Shown here one piece after another: positions 31,854 through 39,284 of a DNA stretch of 64,000 nucleotides; positions within the stretch are counted from its first letter, which is position 1; every line of letters begins with the position of its first letter. The stretch comes from Cellulomonas chengniuliangii. GTDB taxonomy: Bacteria > Actinomycetota > Actinomycetes > Actinomycetales > Cellulomonadaceae. The notes under the pieces were generated by a model. The model saw only the letters and a program-made list of their open reading frames with translations. It was not told the origin of the DNA and did no database searches. The stretch covers positions 310,001-374,000 of the forward strand of contig NZ_CP101988.1 of assembly GCF_024508335.1 (NCBI RefSeq), read 5' to 3'. A program made the translations under genes and the position numbers.

Positions 31854-32039
31854 CTAGCGGCCGAACAGCCGGGAGAAGAATCCCCGGTGGTTCGCCGCCG
31901 CGGCCTCGGTCTGCGCTGCGGTGTGCTTGCCGTTGCACCACTGCGATGGCGGGACGGTCTGCTTCACCGATCCCACGTGCTGCCCGCAGCCAGCCCATGT
32001 CGTCTTGCCGCACACACGGCACTTCACTGCTCGGCACAT
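31854..32039 (-). CDS. Small Cys-rich (zinc-ribbon-like) protein
   Basis: The 61-residue protein reads MCRAVKCRVCGKTTWAGCGQ and then QWCNG and a basic end GFFSRLFGR. The Cys-x2-Cys pattern with CGKTTWAGCG is a known small actinobacterial family of unknown function. ATG 32039 gives this N-terminus and has AAGGGAA upstream. It is the first gene of the operon that continues with trxA and DUF4395. The cysteines may sense or carry metal or sulfur, by context only. Confidence 0.82.
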   Translation of the reverse strand: MCRAVKCRVCGKTTWAGCGQHVGSVKQTVPPSQWCNGKHTAAQTEAAAANHRGFFSRLFGR

Positions 32040-32068
32040 CACGCGTTCCCTTGGTCGGTCGGATCTCG

Positions 32069-32110
32069 ATACCCCTGGGGGCATGACCCGACGATACCCC
32101 CCGGGGTATC
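32069..32110 (-). promoter_or_regulatory. Two tandem CsoR-family-like operators
   Basis: Site 1 (32069-32084) is ATACCCC-TG-GGGGCAT and site 2 (32093-32110) is GATACCCC-CC-GGGGTATC, an exact 8+2+8 inverted repeat. Both have the ATACCCC-N2-GGGGTAT form bound by CsoR-family repressors, such as copper-sensing CsoR and persulfide-sensing CstR. They lie 30-71 bases upstream of the zinc-ribbon ATG, where a promoter should be. No csoR gene is in the window. The assignment is by sequence resemblance. Confidence 0.65.
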
Positions 32111-32173
32111 ACTACGGTCAAGTCGACCGGCCTCGGGACGCGTGGGCGCCCGATGCGTCAGATCACGGCATGC

Positions 32174-32210
32174 GTCGCGCCCGGCAGCCGCGAAGGCTGC
32201 CGGGCGCGAC
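32174..32210 (-). terminator. 15-bp stem terminator of the esterase gene
   Basis: GTCGCGCCCGGCAGC pairs exactly with GCTGCCGGGCGCGAC around a seven-base loop, 12 bases after the esterase stop on the minus strand. Confidence 0.85.
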
Positions 32211-32221
32211 GTCCGTGCTGG

Positions 32222-33496
32222 TCAGGCGGTGGCGCAGGACAGTGCGGGGCTCGGCGCGGAGCCGCTGCCGATGAACCCGAACGTCGTGGTGCCGTTCGCC
32301 GGGAGCGTGCCGTTCCAGGCCGCGTTGCGGACCACCACTAGGTCGCCCTGCGGCGCCAGCGTGCCGCCCCACACCTGCTCGACGCGCTCGCCCAAGGTGC
32401 GCCAGCTCACGCTCCAGCCGCTGGTCGCGGCGCCGGCGCGCACCGTCACCTCGCCCTGGAACCCGCCGGGCCACGTGTTGACGGTGGTGTAAGTCGCGGT
32501 GCACGCGCCGACCGGGGGCGGGGTGGTGGGCCCGGCTGTCGGCGTGGGGCTCACCGTGGGGGTGGGAGTGGGAGTGGGAGTGGGCGTGGGGGTCGGCGTG
32601 GGCGTCGGCGTCGGAGAGGTCAGCGACGTGAAGAACTGCCAGATCTCGCCGGGCACGAACGACTGCTGCTGGTTGCGGTCGCGAGCCGCCCACTGGTGGC
32701 CGCTGTCCGAGGCGATCCACACCACCGGGAACCCGTCCCGGCACTGGTAGGTGGTCTTGGTGTGCTGCCCGCTGCCTGCGGCAGGCTCGGGGGCCTGCTG
32801 CGCCTGGCAGCCGTTGTTCCGCAGCGCGCGGTCGCGCAGCGCGCGCCCCTGGGAGATGTTGAGGACGTCATCGACGACGCCGTGCGAGCCGAGGTAGGCG
32901 ATGGGCTGCGTGCCGCCGGCGCACCCGGAGAGCTGGGCGCCGTTGAGGACGGCCACGCCGCGGAACACGTCGGCCCGGGAGCACGCGAGCGCGTTGCTCA
33001 TGCCGCCGCCGTAGCTGAAGCCGGTGGCGAACCGCTGCGTGGTGTCGACGCAGAGGGCGGCCTCGACGGTGCGCAGCACGTCGTCGATGAACGTGACGTC
33101 GCGCCCGTTCGTGTTGGGCCACGCGTTGTCGATGCCCTGCGGGGCCACGAAGATCGTGCTGTTGTTGGCGAGCGGCTTGAGCCCGTAGTAGTTCTCGTTG
33201 ACGACGTCCTGGGACGTGCCGTGCCACCAGTGCAGTCCGACGACGAGGCGGTACTCCCTGTTCGGGTCGTAGCCGGCGGGCACGTCGAGCCGGAACTGGC
33301 GCGACTGGCCGCCGCTGGTGATCGTGTGGTTGCCAGTGGCGAGCGCAGGAGTCCGGCCGCAGCCCGCTGTGGCTGCCAGGGCTGAGACGTCGGCGGGCAG
33401 CGCCGGAGCGGGCGCCGTGACGCCGCCGAGGACGAGTGCCGCGGCGGCAGCCGCCAGCACCATCCTCAGCGGCCGTGGTGAGGTTCGCAGTCGCAT
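32222..33496 (-). CDS. Secreted CE1/PHB-depolymerase-like esterase with CBM2
   Basis: The 424-residue protein has a signal peptide (1 to about 33) and an alpha/beta hydrolase domain at about 45-290. The domain has nucleophile GFSYGG (Ser161) and catalytic His267 in SDSGHQW. A Thr-Pro repeat linker lies at about 293-320, and a family-2 carbohydrate-binding module fills the C-terminus (about 331-424: ACTATYTTVNTWPGGFQGEV to FGFIGSG). This architecture is typical of secreted feruloyl or acetyl-xylan esterases acting on plant cell wall. The ATG has AAGGAGG upstream. A perfect terminator follows. Feruloyl versus acetyl specificity is open. Confidence 0.9.
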   Translation of the reverse strand: MRLRTSPRPLRMVLAAAAAALVLGGVTAPAPALPADVSALAATAGCGRTPALATGNHTITSGGQSRQFRLDVPAGYDPNREYRLVVGLHWWHGTSQDVVNENYYGLKPLANNSTIFVAPQGIDNAWPNTNGRDVTFIDDVLRTVEAALCVDTTQRFATGFSYGGGMSNALACSRADVFRGVAVLNGAQLSGCAGGTQPIAYLGSHGVVDDVLNISQGRALRDRALRNNGCQAQQAPEPAAGSGQHTKTTYQCRDGFPVVWIASDSGHQWAARDRNQQQSFVPGEIWQFFTSLTSPTPTPTPTPTPTPTPTPTPTVSPTPTAGPTTPPPVGACTATYTTVNTWPGGFQGEVTVRAGAATSGWSVSWRTLGERVEQVWGGTLAPQGDLVVVRNAAWNGTLPANGTTTFGFIGSGSAPSPALSCATA

Positions 33497-33680
33497 GGGT
33501 TCCTCCTTGCCGGTGCGTCCCGGCCTCGTCGCCGGGACGCAGGTGGCCGTGATCGGGAGGTGGTGAACGGTCACGGATTGACGCGAATTTAGCGATAAAG
33601 CACCCAGGTTCGAAGAGGGCGAAACGCTTCGGCGGACAGGAGTGGTCGACGCTCAGATGCGCGTGACGCATCCCGAGGCC

Positions 33681-34361
33681 TCAGTACTCGATGCGGCCGT
33701 GCCGGTTGTGGAACTCGCCGGTCGGACCGTCTGGACCGAGCAGCGCGAGCGTGACTGTCGCGTCCGTCCCCTCGGTGACCGTCTGATGCCCGCCGTGCCG
33801 GTTGAAGTCGGTGGCGGTGTACCCGGGGTCGCTCACGTTGACCCGGAACTCGGGAAGGTTCTTGGCGTACTGCACCGTGAGAGCGATGACGGCGGCCTTC
33901 GACGCCGCGTACGGCACTGCGGCCACCGCGAACTCGTCGGTACCGGCGGTGGAGAGGAGTCGTGGCCAGCCGACGCCCGACGCGACGTTGACGATGACGG
34001 GCCGGCGGGACCGGCGCAGCAGCGGCAGCGCCGCCTGGGTGACGCGGATGACGCCGACGACGTTCGTGCTGAGCACCTCCTCGATGGCGTCCGTGCCCAG
34101 GTCGTCGACCCCGAACGAGGAGCCGAGGATGCCGGCGTTGTTGACGAGCACGTCGAGCTCGGGCAGTGAGGCGAGTGCGGCGTCGACGCTCGCCTGGTCG
34201 GTGACGTCGAGCTGCATCGGGCGGGCCCCGAGCTCCACGGCGGCGCCGCCGTTCGCGAGGTCGCGCATCCCGGCGTAGACGGTGTGGCCTGCTTCGATCA
34301 GGCGGCGGGTGGTCTCGAGGCCGAGGCTCTTGTTGGCCCCAGTGATCAGTGTGGTGGTCAT
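33681..34361 (-). CDS. SDR family oxidoreductase
   Basis: This 226-residue classical SDR has LITGANKSLGLETTRRL at the N-terminus, NNAGIL near 72-77, the NVASG Ser region and YAASK (Tyr/Lys). It ends shortly after the FHNRHGRIEY segment. It is divergent from an XRE regulator gene with 101 bases between starts. Such pairs in actinobacteria commonly have the SDR under control of the neighbouring XRE protein. The substrate is unknown. Confidence 0.9.
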   Translation of the reverse strand: MTTTLITGANKSLGLETTRRLIEAGHTVYAGMRDLANGGAAVELGARPMQLDVTDQASVDAALASLPELDVLVNNAGILGSSFGVDDLGTDAIEEVLSTNVVGVIRVTQAALPLLRRSRRPVIVNVASGVGWPRLLSTAGTDEFAVAAVPYAASKAAVIALTVQYAKNLPEFRVNVSDPGYTATDFNRHGGHQTVTEGTDATVTLALLGPDGPTGEFHNRHGRIEY

Positions 34362-34462
34362 GCGTCCAGGCTGGTGCGAGCCGGTCCGCGCATCCAGGCC
34401 CCTCCCGACGGTGGGACCGGCAGTGCCACCCAGGTTCGCTCGCGAGGGGCCAGGATGGGCCG

Positions 34463-35308
34463 ATGAGCGACCTGTCGAGCGTGCTGCGGGCGTGGCGCGA
34501 CCGGATCGGCCCCGCCGACGTCGGGATGCCCCCGGGCACTGGCCGGCGTGCGCGCGGGCTGCGCCGGGAGGAGGTCGCAGCGCTGGCAGGGGTGAGCGTC
34601 GACTACATCGTGCGGTTGGAGCAGGGGAGGGCGACCAACCCGTCACCGCAGCTGCTCGGCGCACTCGCTCGTGCGTTGCGGCTGACCGACGCCGAACGCG
34701 ACCACCTGTACCGAGTCGCGGGGGCCGCACCGCCCGACCCGGGTGTCGTGCCGCGTCAGATCACGCCGGGCGTGCAGCGCGTGCTCGACCGTCTCGGCGA
34801 CGTCCCGCTGGCGGTGTTCAGCGCGTCGTGGGACCTCCTGCTGTGGAACCCGCTCTGGGCGGCCCTGGGCGGCGACCCATCGACGTGCTCCGGCGCCGAG
34901 CGCAACCTCGTGCGCCGGATGTTCACGACCGGCCACGCCGGGGTCGAGTTCGATGACGAGCACGAGGAGGCCTTCGCCAGCGACCTGGTCGCAGACCTGC
35001 GCGCGGCGTGCGGCCGGTATCCGCGGGACCGGGACCTGGCACGGCTCGTGGCCACGCTCCGAGCCGGCTCACCCGACTTCGAGCGGCGCTGGGGTGAGGC
35101 CCGGGTCGCGGAGCACCGGGCGAGCCGCAAGATCATGACCCGCACCCCGGTCGGCCCCATCGCACTGGACTGCGACGTGCTGAGCGTCCCGGGCAGCGAC
35201 CTGCGCATCGTCTTCTACACCGCGGCGCCCGGGAGCGAGGACGGGCAGCGGCTCGAGCTGCTGCGCGTCACCGGGACCCAGGCGCTGGCGCCCGCGGCGC
35301 CCTCCTGA
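34463..35308 (+). CDS. XRE-family regulator with MmyB-like ligand domain
   Basis: The 281-residue protein has an HTH at about 25-70 (RRARGLRREEVAALAGVSVD and YIVRLEQGR). A C-terminal MmyB-like PAS-fold domain (about 105-275) follows, with LAVFSASWDLLLWNPLWAAL and a RVAEHRASRK segment. Ligands of this family include fatty-acid-like small molecules. The divergent SDR gene is the probable target. CCGGTCC (34381-34387) and GGACCGG (34414-34420) form an inverted repeat in the shared intergenic region. The start ATG is at the only sensible position. Confidence 0.9.
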   Translation: MSDLSSVLRAWRDRIGPADVGMPPGTGRRARGLRREEVAALAGVSVDYIVRLEQGRATNPSPQLLGALARALRLTDAERDHLYRVAGAAPPDPGVVPRQITPGVQRVLDRLGDVPLAVFSASWDLLLWNPLWAALGGDPSTCSGAERNLVRRMFTTGHAGVEFDDEHEEAFASDLVADLRAACGRYPRDRDLARLVATLRAGSPDFERRWGEARVAEHRASRKIMTRTPVGPIALDCDVLSVPGSDLRIVFYTAAPGSEDGQRLELLRVTGTQALAPAAPS

Positions 35309-35446
35309 CAGGAGCCTCCAGATCGGCGACGAGCACGTCGACATCCCGACGCCTGTGACGCTCTAGGCTCGCGTGGCCACGGACGCAAGGTGCAAGGGGT
35401 GCGATCCGGACAGGCGCCGGACTCGTCGACACACCTGGGAGCTGTC

Positions 35447-37057
35447 ATGCACCACCGCGAACGACCTGCCGTCGGGCTGCCTGCGTTGACCCCGTCCGCG
35501 CGTGCCCGCGCGGCCGTCGCGGGGGTGGCGGTCGCGCTCGGCTGTGTCGCGTGCGCCCCGGGGGAGGACACCGCGCCGACGCCCACGCAGACAGCCACCG
35601 AGGCGGCGGCCGAGGCGGTCGCAGGCCCCGTGGTGCGCTCGGTGACGATCGACGGCGCGCAGGTCGAGCTCGCGGTCGGCCCGCTGGCGGTGCACGGCGA
35701 TGTCGCGGTTCTGCGGCTCTCCGCGCCGACCGCGCCGCCGGGCCTGCGCATGGCCTTCTGGGAGGTCTTCGAGGGCATCGGCACCGCGGGCCCGAACGGC
35801 GCCCGGCTGGTGGATGTCGACGCGGGCGCCGTGATGACGACCCTGCGAGACAGCGCCGACCTTCCGGTGATGACCAGGAACGGCAGCCCGGGCGGCTCTG
35901 CCACCGAGGCCGCGGAGGAGGCGGCCGGAGACGGCGTCGAGGTGGTGTACGCCGCGTTCACCGTCCCCGACCGGGACACCGTCGGCGTCCTGCTGCCGCA
36001 GGCGGGCTGGTTCGAGGGCGTCCCGGTCGTGGACGCCGCGGAAGCGGGGGCGATGACCGTGCCCCCGGCCGAGCTGACGGACAACGAGATCACGGACCAT
36101 GCGGCGTTCCCGCTGGAGACCTACACCGAGCAGGTCGACGGGCTGGTGCGGGCGCGGCAGACCCCCACGGAGGTGACCGTCGACATCGCCTCCGACGTCC
36201 TCTTCGCCGTCGACTCCGCTGACCTGGGCGCCGATGCGCAGGCTGCCCTCGCCGCGGCGGGAGCCCAGGTCGGCGCGCACTCCGGAGGCCGGCTGACGAT
36301 CGTCGGACACACCGACGACGTCGCCGACGAGGCCCACAACCTCGACCTGTCCCAGCGCCGGGCCGCGAGCGTGTCGCAGCAGCTGGGCGCCCTGGTCGAC
36401 CTGTCCGGGTTCGACGTGACCGTCGAGGGGCGCGGCGAGAGCGAGCCCGCGATGGCGGGCACGAGCGCCGAGGCGCGGTCGCTGAACCGCCGGGTGACGA
36501 TCACCCTGGTCCCCGCGGAGGAGGCGGCCCCCGCGCCCGCCGCGCCGGACGACCCCGCGGCGCTGCCCGAGGCCACCGGTCCCAGTGCCGCCGGGCCTGA
36601 CGGCGTGACCGTCCAGGACGGCGCGAACGCCTACGCGGTGCGGCTCCCGCAGGTGCGGCGGGTCGGTCCCTACCTGGTGGGCGAGCTCGAGCTCACGAAC
36701 CACGGCGCCAAGGACCTGACCGACGGCGTGCTCGCCTCGGGGGTGTCCGACACGCGGGGCCGTTTCGACCCGAGCCTCCAGCTGGCGGCCACGAACGTGA
36801 GCCTGCTCGTCGGCGGCAGCCGCGTGTTCCCGGTCGACTACGTGCGCCCGGAGGCCGACATGCGTGAGCCGTTGTCGGACCGTGTGGTCACCGTCGACGC
36901 GGGCGCGACGCGCGTGGTCACCGTGGTGTGGCCGGACACGGGCACGACGTCCGTCGCGGTGGAGGTCGCCCCACGCCAGATCTCGGCGTTCGGCGGGGTC
37001 ACTGTGGGCGGTGCGGCGTTCCGGCTGACCGACATCCCGGTGGTGGACGGGGACTAG
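35447..37057 (+). CDS. Lipoprotein with internal OmpA-like peptidoglycan-binding domain
   Basis: The 536-residue protein has a signal region with two candidate lipidated cysteines (ALGC at 33 or CVAC at 36). A beta-rich N-terminal domain runs to about 245, then an OmpA-like domain at about 255-355. The OmpA part contains VLFAVDSADLGADAQAAL, GHTDDVADEAHNLDLSQRRA, and the LNRRVTITL end that binds diaminopimelate. A further beta domain fills the C-terminus. OmpA-family domains in Gram-positives tether proteins to peptidoglycan. An internal position for this domain is uncommon. The ATG has GGGAG upstream. Confidence 0.85.
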   Translation: MHHRERPAVGLPALTPSARARAAVAGVAVALGCVACAPGEDTAPTPTQTATEAAAEAVAGPVVRSVTIDGAQVELAVGPLAVHGDVAVLRLSAPTAPPGLRMAFWEVFEGIGTAGPNGARLVDVDAGAVMTTLRDSADLPVMTRNGSPGGSATEAAEEAAGDGVEVVYAAFTVPDRDTVGVLLPQAGWFEGVPVVDAAEAGAMTVPPAELTDNEITDHAAFPLETYTEQVDGLVRARQTPTEVTVDIASDVLFAVDSADLGADAQAALAAAGAQVGAHSGGRLTIVGHTDDVADEAHNLDLSQRRAASVSQQLGALVDLSGFDVTVEGRGESEPAMAGTSAEARSLNRRVTITLVPAEEAAPAPAAPDDPAALPEATGPSAAGPDGVTVQDGANAYAVRLPQVRRVGPYLVGELELTNHGAKDLTDGVLASGVSDTRGRFDPSLQLAATNVSLLVGGSRVFPVDYVRPEADMREPLSDRVVTVDAGATRVVTVVWPDTGTTSVAVEVAPRQISAFGGVTVGGAAFRLTDIPVVDGD

Positions 37058-37079
37058 GGCCCGCAGCCGCCGCCGCGGC

Positions 37080-37754
37080 CTAGCGCCGTGGGGTGTGCGG
37101 GCCGGGTCCGTAGGCGGGCGGGCCGGGATGGCCGTACAGGTGCGGCGACGGCACGGCGGGCTGGCGCGCCCAGTGCCGGGTGAGCTTGAGGGCGCCGAAT
37201 CCCAGGCCGGTGACCAGGAGCCCGAACAGCACGGCCGCCACCCCCGCCGAGGTGCGGGCCATGGCGGACATGCCCGAGTCCTCCGTGACGGCGAACTGCT
37301 CCACGCCATTCCCCACGCACGTCAGGTGGTCGATCTCCATCCAGCCCGTGCCTCGAGCGGTGGTCATGGCGGGCCGGTACTCGACGCCGCTGCGGGTGTC
37401 CGTGACCACGCGCTCCACGCCCTCGACGGGAACGGGCTCGACCGTTCCCGACCGCTGCTCGCCGGTGGTGAACACCCGGCTCTTCCACTGGCACGTCACG
37501 GCAGCCGGGTCCGTCGTGGACGGGTGGGCCAGGATCATGAACTCGCCAGGGCGAAGGGAGGCGCCGTCCTTGCCGCGGACCTTGATCTCCTCGCCCGGCG
37601 AGAACTGCGCGTCGACGGACACGGTGCTGTGCGGGGCGAACGGGCCGGACGCGGTCAGGGCGGCCGCTGCGATGAGCAGCATGAACGGGCCGCCGATCAG
37701 CCCGACGAAGATCCACATCGCCACGACCGTGCGGAAGCGTGCTCTGAGGTTCAC
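37080..37754 (-). CDS. Hypothetical membrane protein (DUF3592-like layout)
   Basis: The 224-residue protein has one N-terminal transmembrane helix (about 8-34) and a beta-rich extracytoplasmic domain containing a Trp-Lys-Ser pattern (TCQWKSRVFTTGE). A second membrane helix lies near 168-190, followed by a short Pro/Tyr-rich cytoplasmic tail ending PPAYGPGPHTPRR. It resembles DUF3592-like proteins with two helices flanking a loop domain, but the family is not certain. GTG 37754 has GGAGAGG upstream. It is convergent with the OmpA-domain gene, 22 bases apart. Confidence 0.7.
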   Translation of the reverse strand: MNLRARFRTVVAMWIFVGLIGGPFMLLIAAAALTASGPFAPHSTVSVDAQFSPGEEIKVRGKDGASLRPGEFMILAHPSTTDPAAVTCQWKSRVFTTGEQRSGTVEPVPVEGVERVVTDTRSGVEYRPAMTTARGTGWMEIDHLTCVGNGVEQFAVTEDSGMSAMARTSAGVAAVLFGLLVTGLGFGALKLTRHWARQPAVPSPHLYGHPGPPAYGPGPHTPRR

Positions 37755-37876
37755 GCGGGGGCCTCTCCTCGCATGCGGCGTCCCGGGCGGCCCCCGCGGG
37801 CAGCACTCTAGGGCTCGTCGGCGGAGCGCGTGCCCAGTCCCGCCGTCAGCGACGTCGCGGCGCCTCCGGGCTGCCC

Positions 37877-38254
37877 CTACAGCGAGAGTCCCCAGCGATA
37901 TCCGGCGAAGGCCAGCGCGATGGCTGCGACGAGGATCCCGACGCCGTAGGCCAGCGCGACGCCGTACTTCTTCTTCCGGATCAGCTGGACGGTCTCGTAG
38001 CTCGCGGTGCTGAACGTCGTGTAGCCGCCCAGGAACCCCGTGCCGACGGCGGCGCTGACGGCGGGCGAGGCGATGTCGTCGGCGACGAGTCCGGCGAGCA
38101 GGCCTAGGACGAACGAGCCGGTCAGGTTGATGACGGCGGTGGGCCACGGGAACGACGAGGTGACGCGGCTGCGGATGAGGGCGTCCACGACGTAGCGCAC
38201 GCAGGCGCCCACTCCGCCCGCCAGCACGACCAGGAGGAACAGCCCCGGTGTCAT
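37877..38254 (-). CDS. crcB: Fluoride channel CrcB/Fluc subunit
   Basis: The 125-residue protein with four helices has the Fluc signatures GGVGACVRYVVDALI near 11-25 and GTGFLGGYTTFSTASY near 70-85, whose Phe and Thr line the fluoride pore. Fluc channels expel fluoride and work as antiparallel dimers. The ATG overlaps the stop of the second crcB by four bases, so this and its neighbour are likely the two subunits of a heterodimeric channel, as in other Gram-positives. Confidence 0.93.
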   Translation of the reverse strand: MTPGLFLLVVLAGGVGACVRYVVDALIRSRVTSSFPWPTAVINLTGSFVLGLLAGLVADDIASPAVSAAVGTGFLGGYTTFSTASYETVQLIRKKKYGVALAYGVGILVAAIALAFAGYRWGLSL

Positions 38255-38763
38255 GACCTACCTCCAGGCGACGCGGCCGCTTGGGCGTGTCCCTCGATGT
38301 GACGCAGCTCGTCCTCGTCCGGCTCGTGCGGGTGCAGCCGCGCGCCCAGGGCGATGCCCGCGAGCGTCGCGAGCGCGCCGACGATCACCGTGCCGAGGGC
38401 GTACAGGACGGCGATGCCGGCGCGATCGTGGTCGAGCAAGACGGCGGTGTCGGTGGCGAGCGAGCTGTAGGTGCTCAGGCCGCCGCAGAACCCTGTGCCG
38501 ATCAGCAGTTTCAGCCTGCCGGTCAGCGCCGCGCCGGGAGCGGCCCGTGCCAGTCCCTCGTACAGGTAGCCCAGGACGAACGCGCTGAGCAGGTTGACGA
38601 CGGGGATGACCACGGGCACGTCGTCGACGTTCGGCACCGCGAGCGTCAGGCCCTCCCGCGCCGCTACGCCCAGGATGCCGCCCACCATGACCAGGCCGAG
38701 CCCGGACCAGCGCAACGCGGTGCGGCGGGACGTGCGGGCCGTGTGGCCGCTGTCGGAAGCCAT
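38251..38763 (-). CDS. crcB: Fluoride channel CrcB/Fluc subunit (partner)
   Basis: This is a 170-residue protein with GGILGVAAREGL and GTGFCGGLSTYSSLATDT, the Fluc pore motifs in slightly altered form (STYSS in place of TTFST). It has an N-terminal extension of about 18 residues and a C-terminal acidic tail after four helices. ATG 38763 is preferred; an earlier start at 38850 is not supported. It is the first gene of the pair and is translationally coupled to the next. No convincing fluoride riboswitch is visible upstream. Confidence 0.9.
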   Translation of the reverse strand: MASDSGHTARTSRRTALRWSGLGLVMVGGILGVAAREGLTLAVPNVDDVPVVIPVVNLLSAFVLGYLYEGLARAAPGAALTGRLKLLIGTGFCGGLSTYSSLATDTAVLLDHDRAGIAVLYALGTVIVGALATLAGIALGARLHPHEPDEDELRHIEGHAQAAASPGGRS

Positions 38764-38824
38764 TCTCTGAAAGTAAGCCGGAACTCCAGCGATCGCACCG
38801 GGTGGGAACGGGGCCCTAAATGCC

Positions 38825-38847
38825 AACGGTGTATTTATACGACCGTT
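38825..38847 (+). promoter_or_regulatory. AT-rich inverted repeat between crcB and ureA
   Basis: AACGGT (38825-38830) and ACCGTT (38842-38847) flank the AT-rich inner palindrome GTAT-TT-ATAC (38831-38840). This is the most AT-rich stretch for kilobases and lies between the divergent crcB pair and the urease operon, 132 bases before ureA. It could be an operator or promoter for either. No regulator is adjacent. Confidence 0.45.
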
Positions 38848-38978
38848 CAAAATCGTCGCGCCGTGGGTATTCGGTCTCCGACCTGCGAATACGCCGAGAA
38901 GTTGTCGTCAATGGGGTTTGGCGTACCGTCGAATCAGGCACGCAGGCGGGTGCACACCATCACGAAAGGTCCCTGGAC

Positions 38979-39284
38979 ATGGATCTGACTCCGCGCGAAC
39001 TGGACAAGTTGTACGTCTACCAGGTCGCGGACCTCGCACGTCGGAGGCGTGAGCGCGGCACCAAGCTGAACGTCAGCGAGGTGCAGGCCCTGGTCTCCGA
39101 GGCCATCCTCGAGGCGGCCCGCGACGGCAAGTCGGTCGCCGAGTGCATGGAGCTGGGCAAGCACGTGGTCTCGGAGCACGACTGCATGCCCGGCGTGCGC
39201 CAGCGGATCGCCTTGCTGCAGGTCGAGGCCACGTTCCCGGACGGCAGCAAGCTGGTCTCCTGTCACGACCCTGTCTCGGTGTGA
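38979..39284 (+). CDS. ureA: Urease subunit gamma
   Basis: UreA is the small structural subunit of urease, which hydrolyses urea to ammonia and carbamate. The 101-residue protein starts MDLTPRELDKLYVYQVADLA. It has LNVSEVQALVSEAILEAARDGKS and ends LVSCHDPVS, as expected. The ATG is the conserved start. Its stop overlaps the GTG of the CbiX-like gene by four bases, and ureB begins only after that gene, splitting the usual ureA-ureB neighbourhood. Confidence 0.95.
   Translation: MDLTPRELDKLYVYQVADLARRRRERGTKLNVSEVQALVSEAILEAARDGKSVAECMELGKHVVSEHDCMPGVRQRIALLQVEATFPDGSKLVSCHDPVSV

Noticed and set aside
32550-32620. Tandem GTGGG-rich repeat
   Set aside because: It encodes the Thr-Pro linker of the esterase. 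It is not a CRISPR or regulatory repeat.
38764-38824. Possible fluoride riboswitch upstream of crcB (minus strand)
   Set aside because: A small hairpin GCTGG-AGTT-CCGGC is present near a GGTGCGAT stretch, but the conserved downstream parts of the aptamer are missing before the start codon. The match is too partial.
38850-38978. GlnR- or AmtR-type nitrogen operator before ureA
   Set aside because: No stretch matches the known GTnAC-n6-GnAAC or AmtR palindromes by eye.
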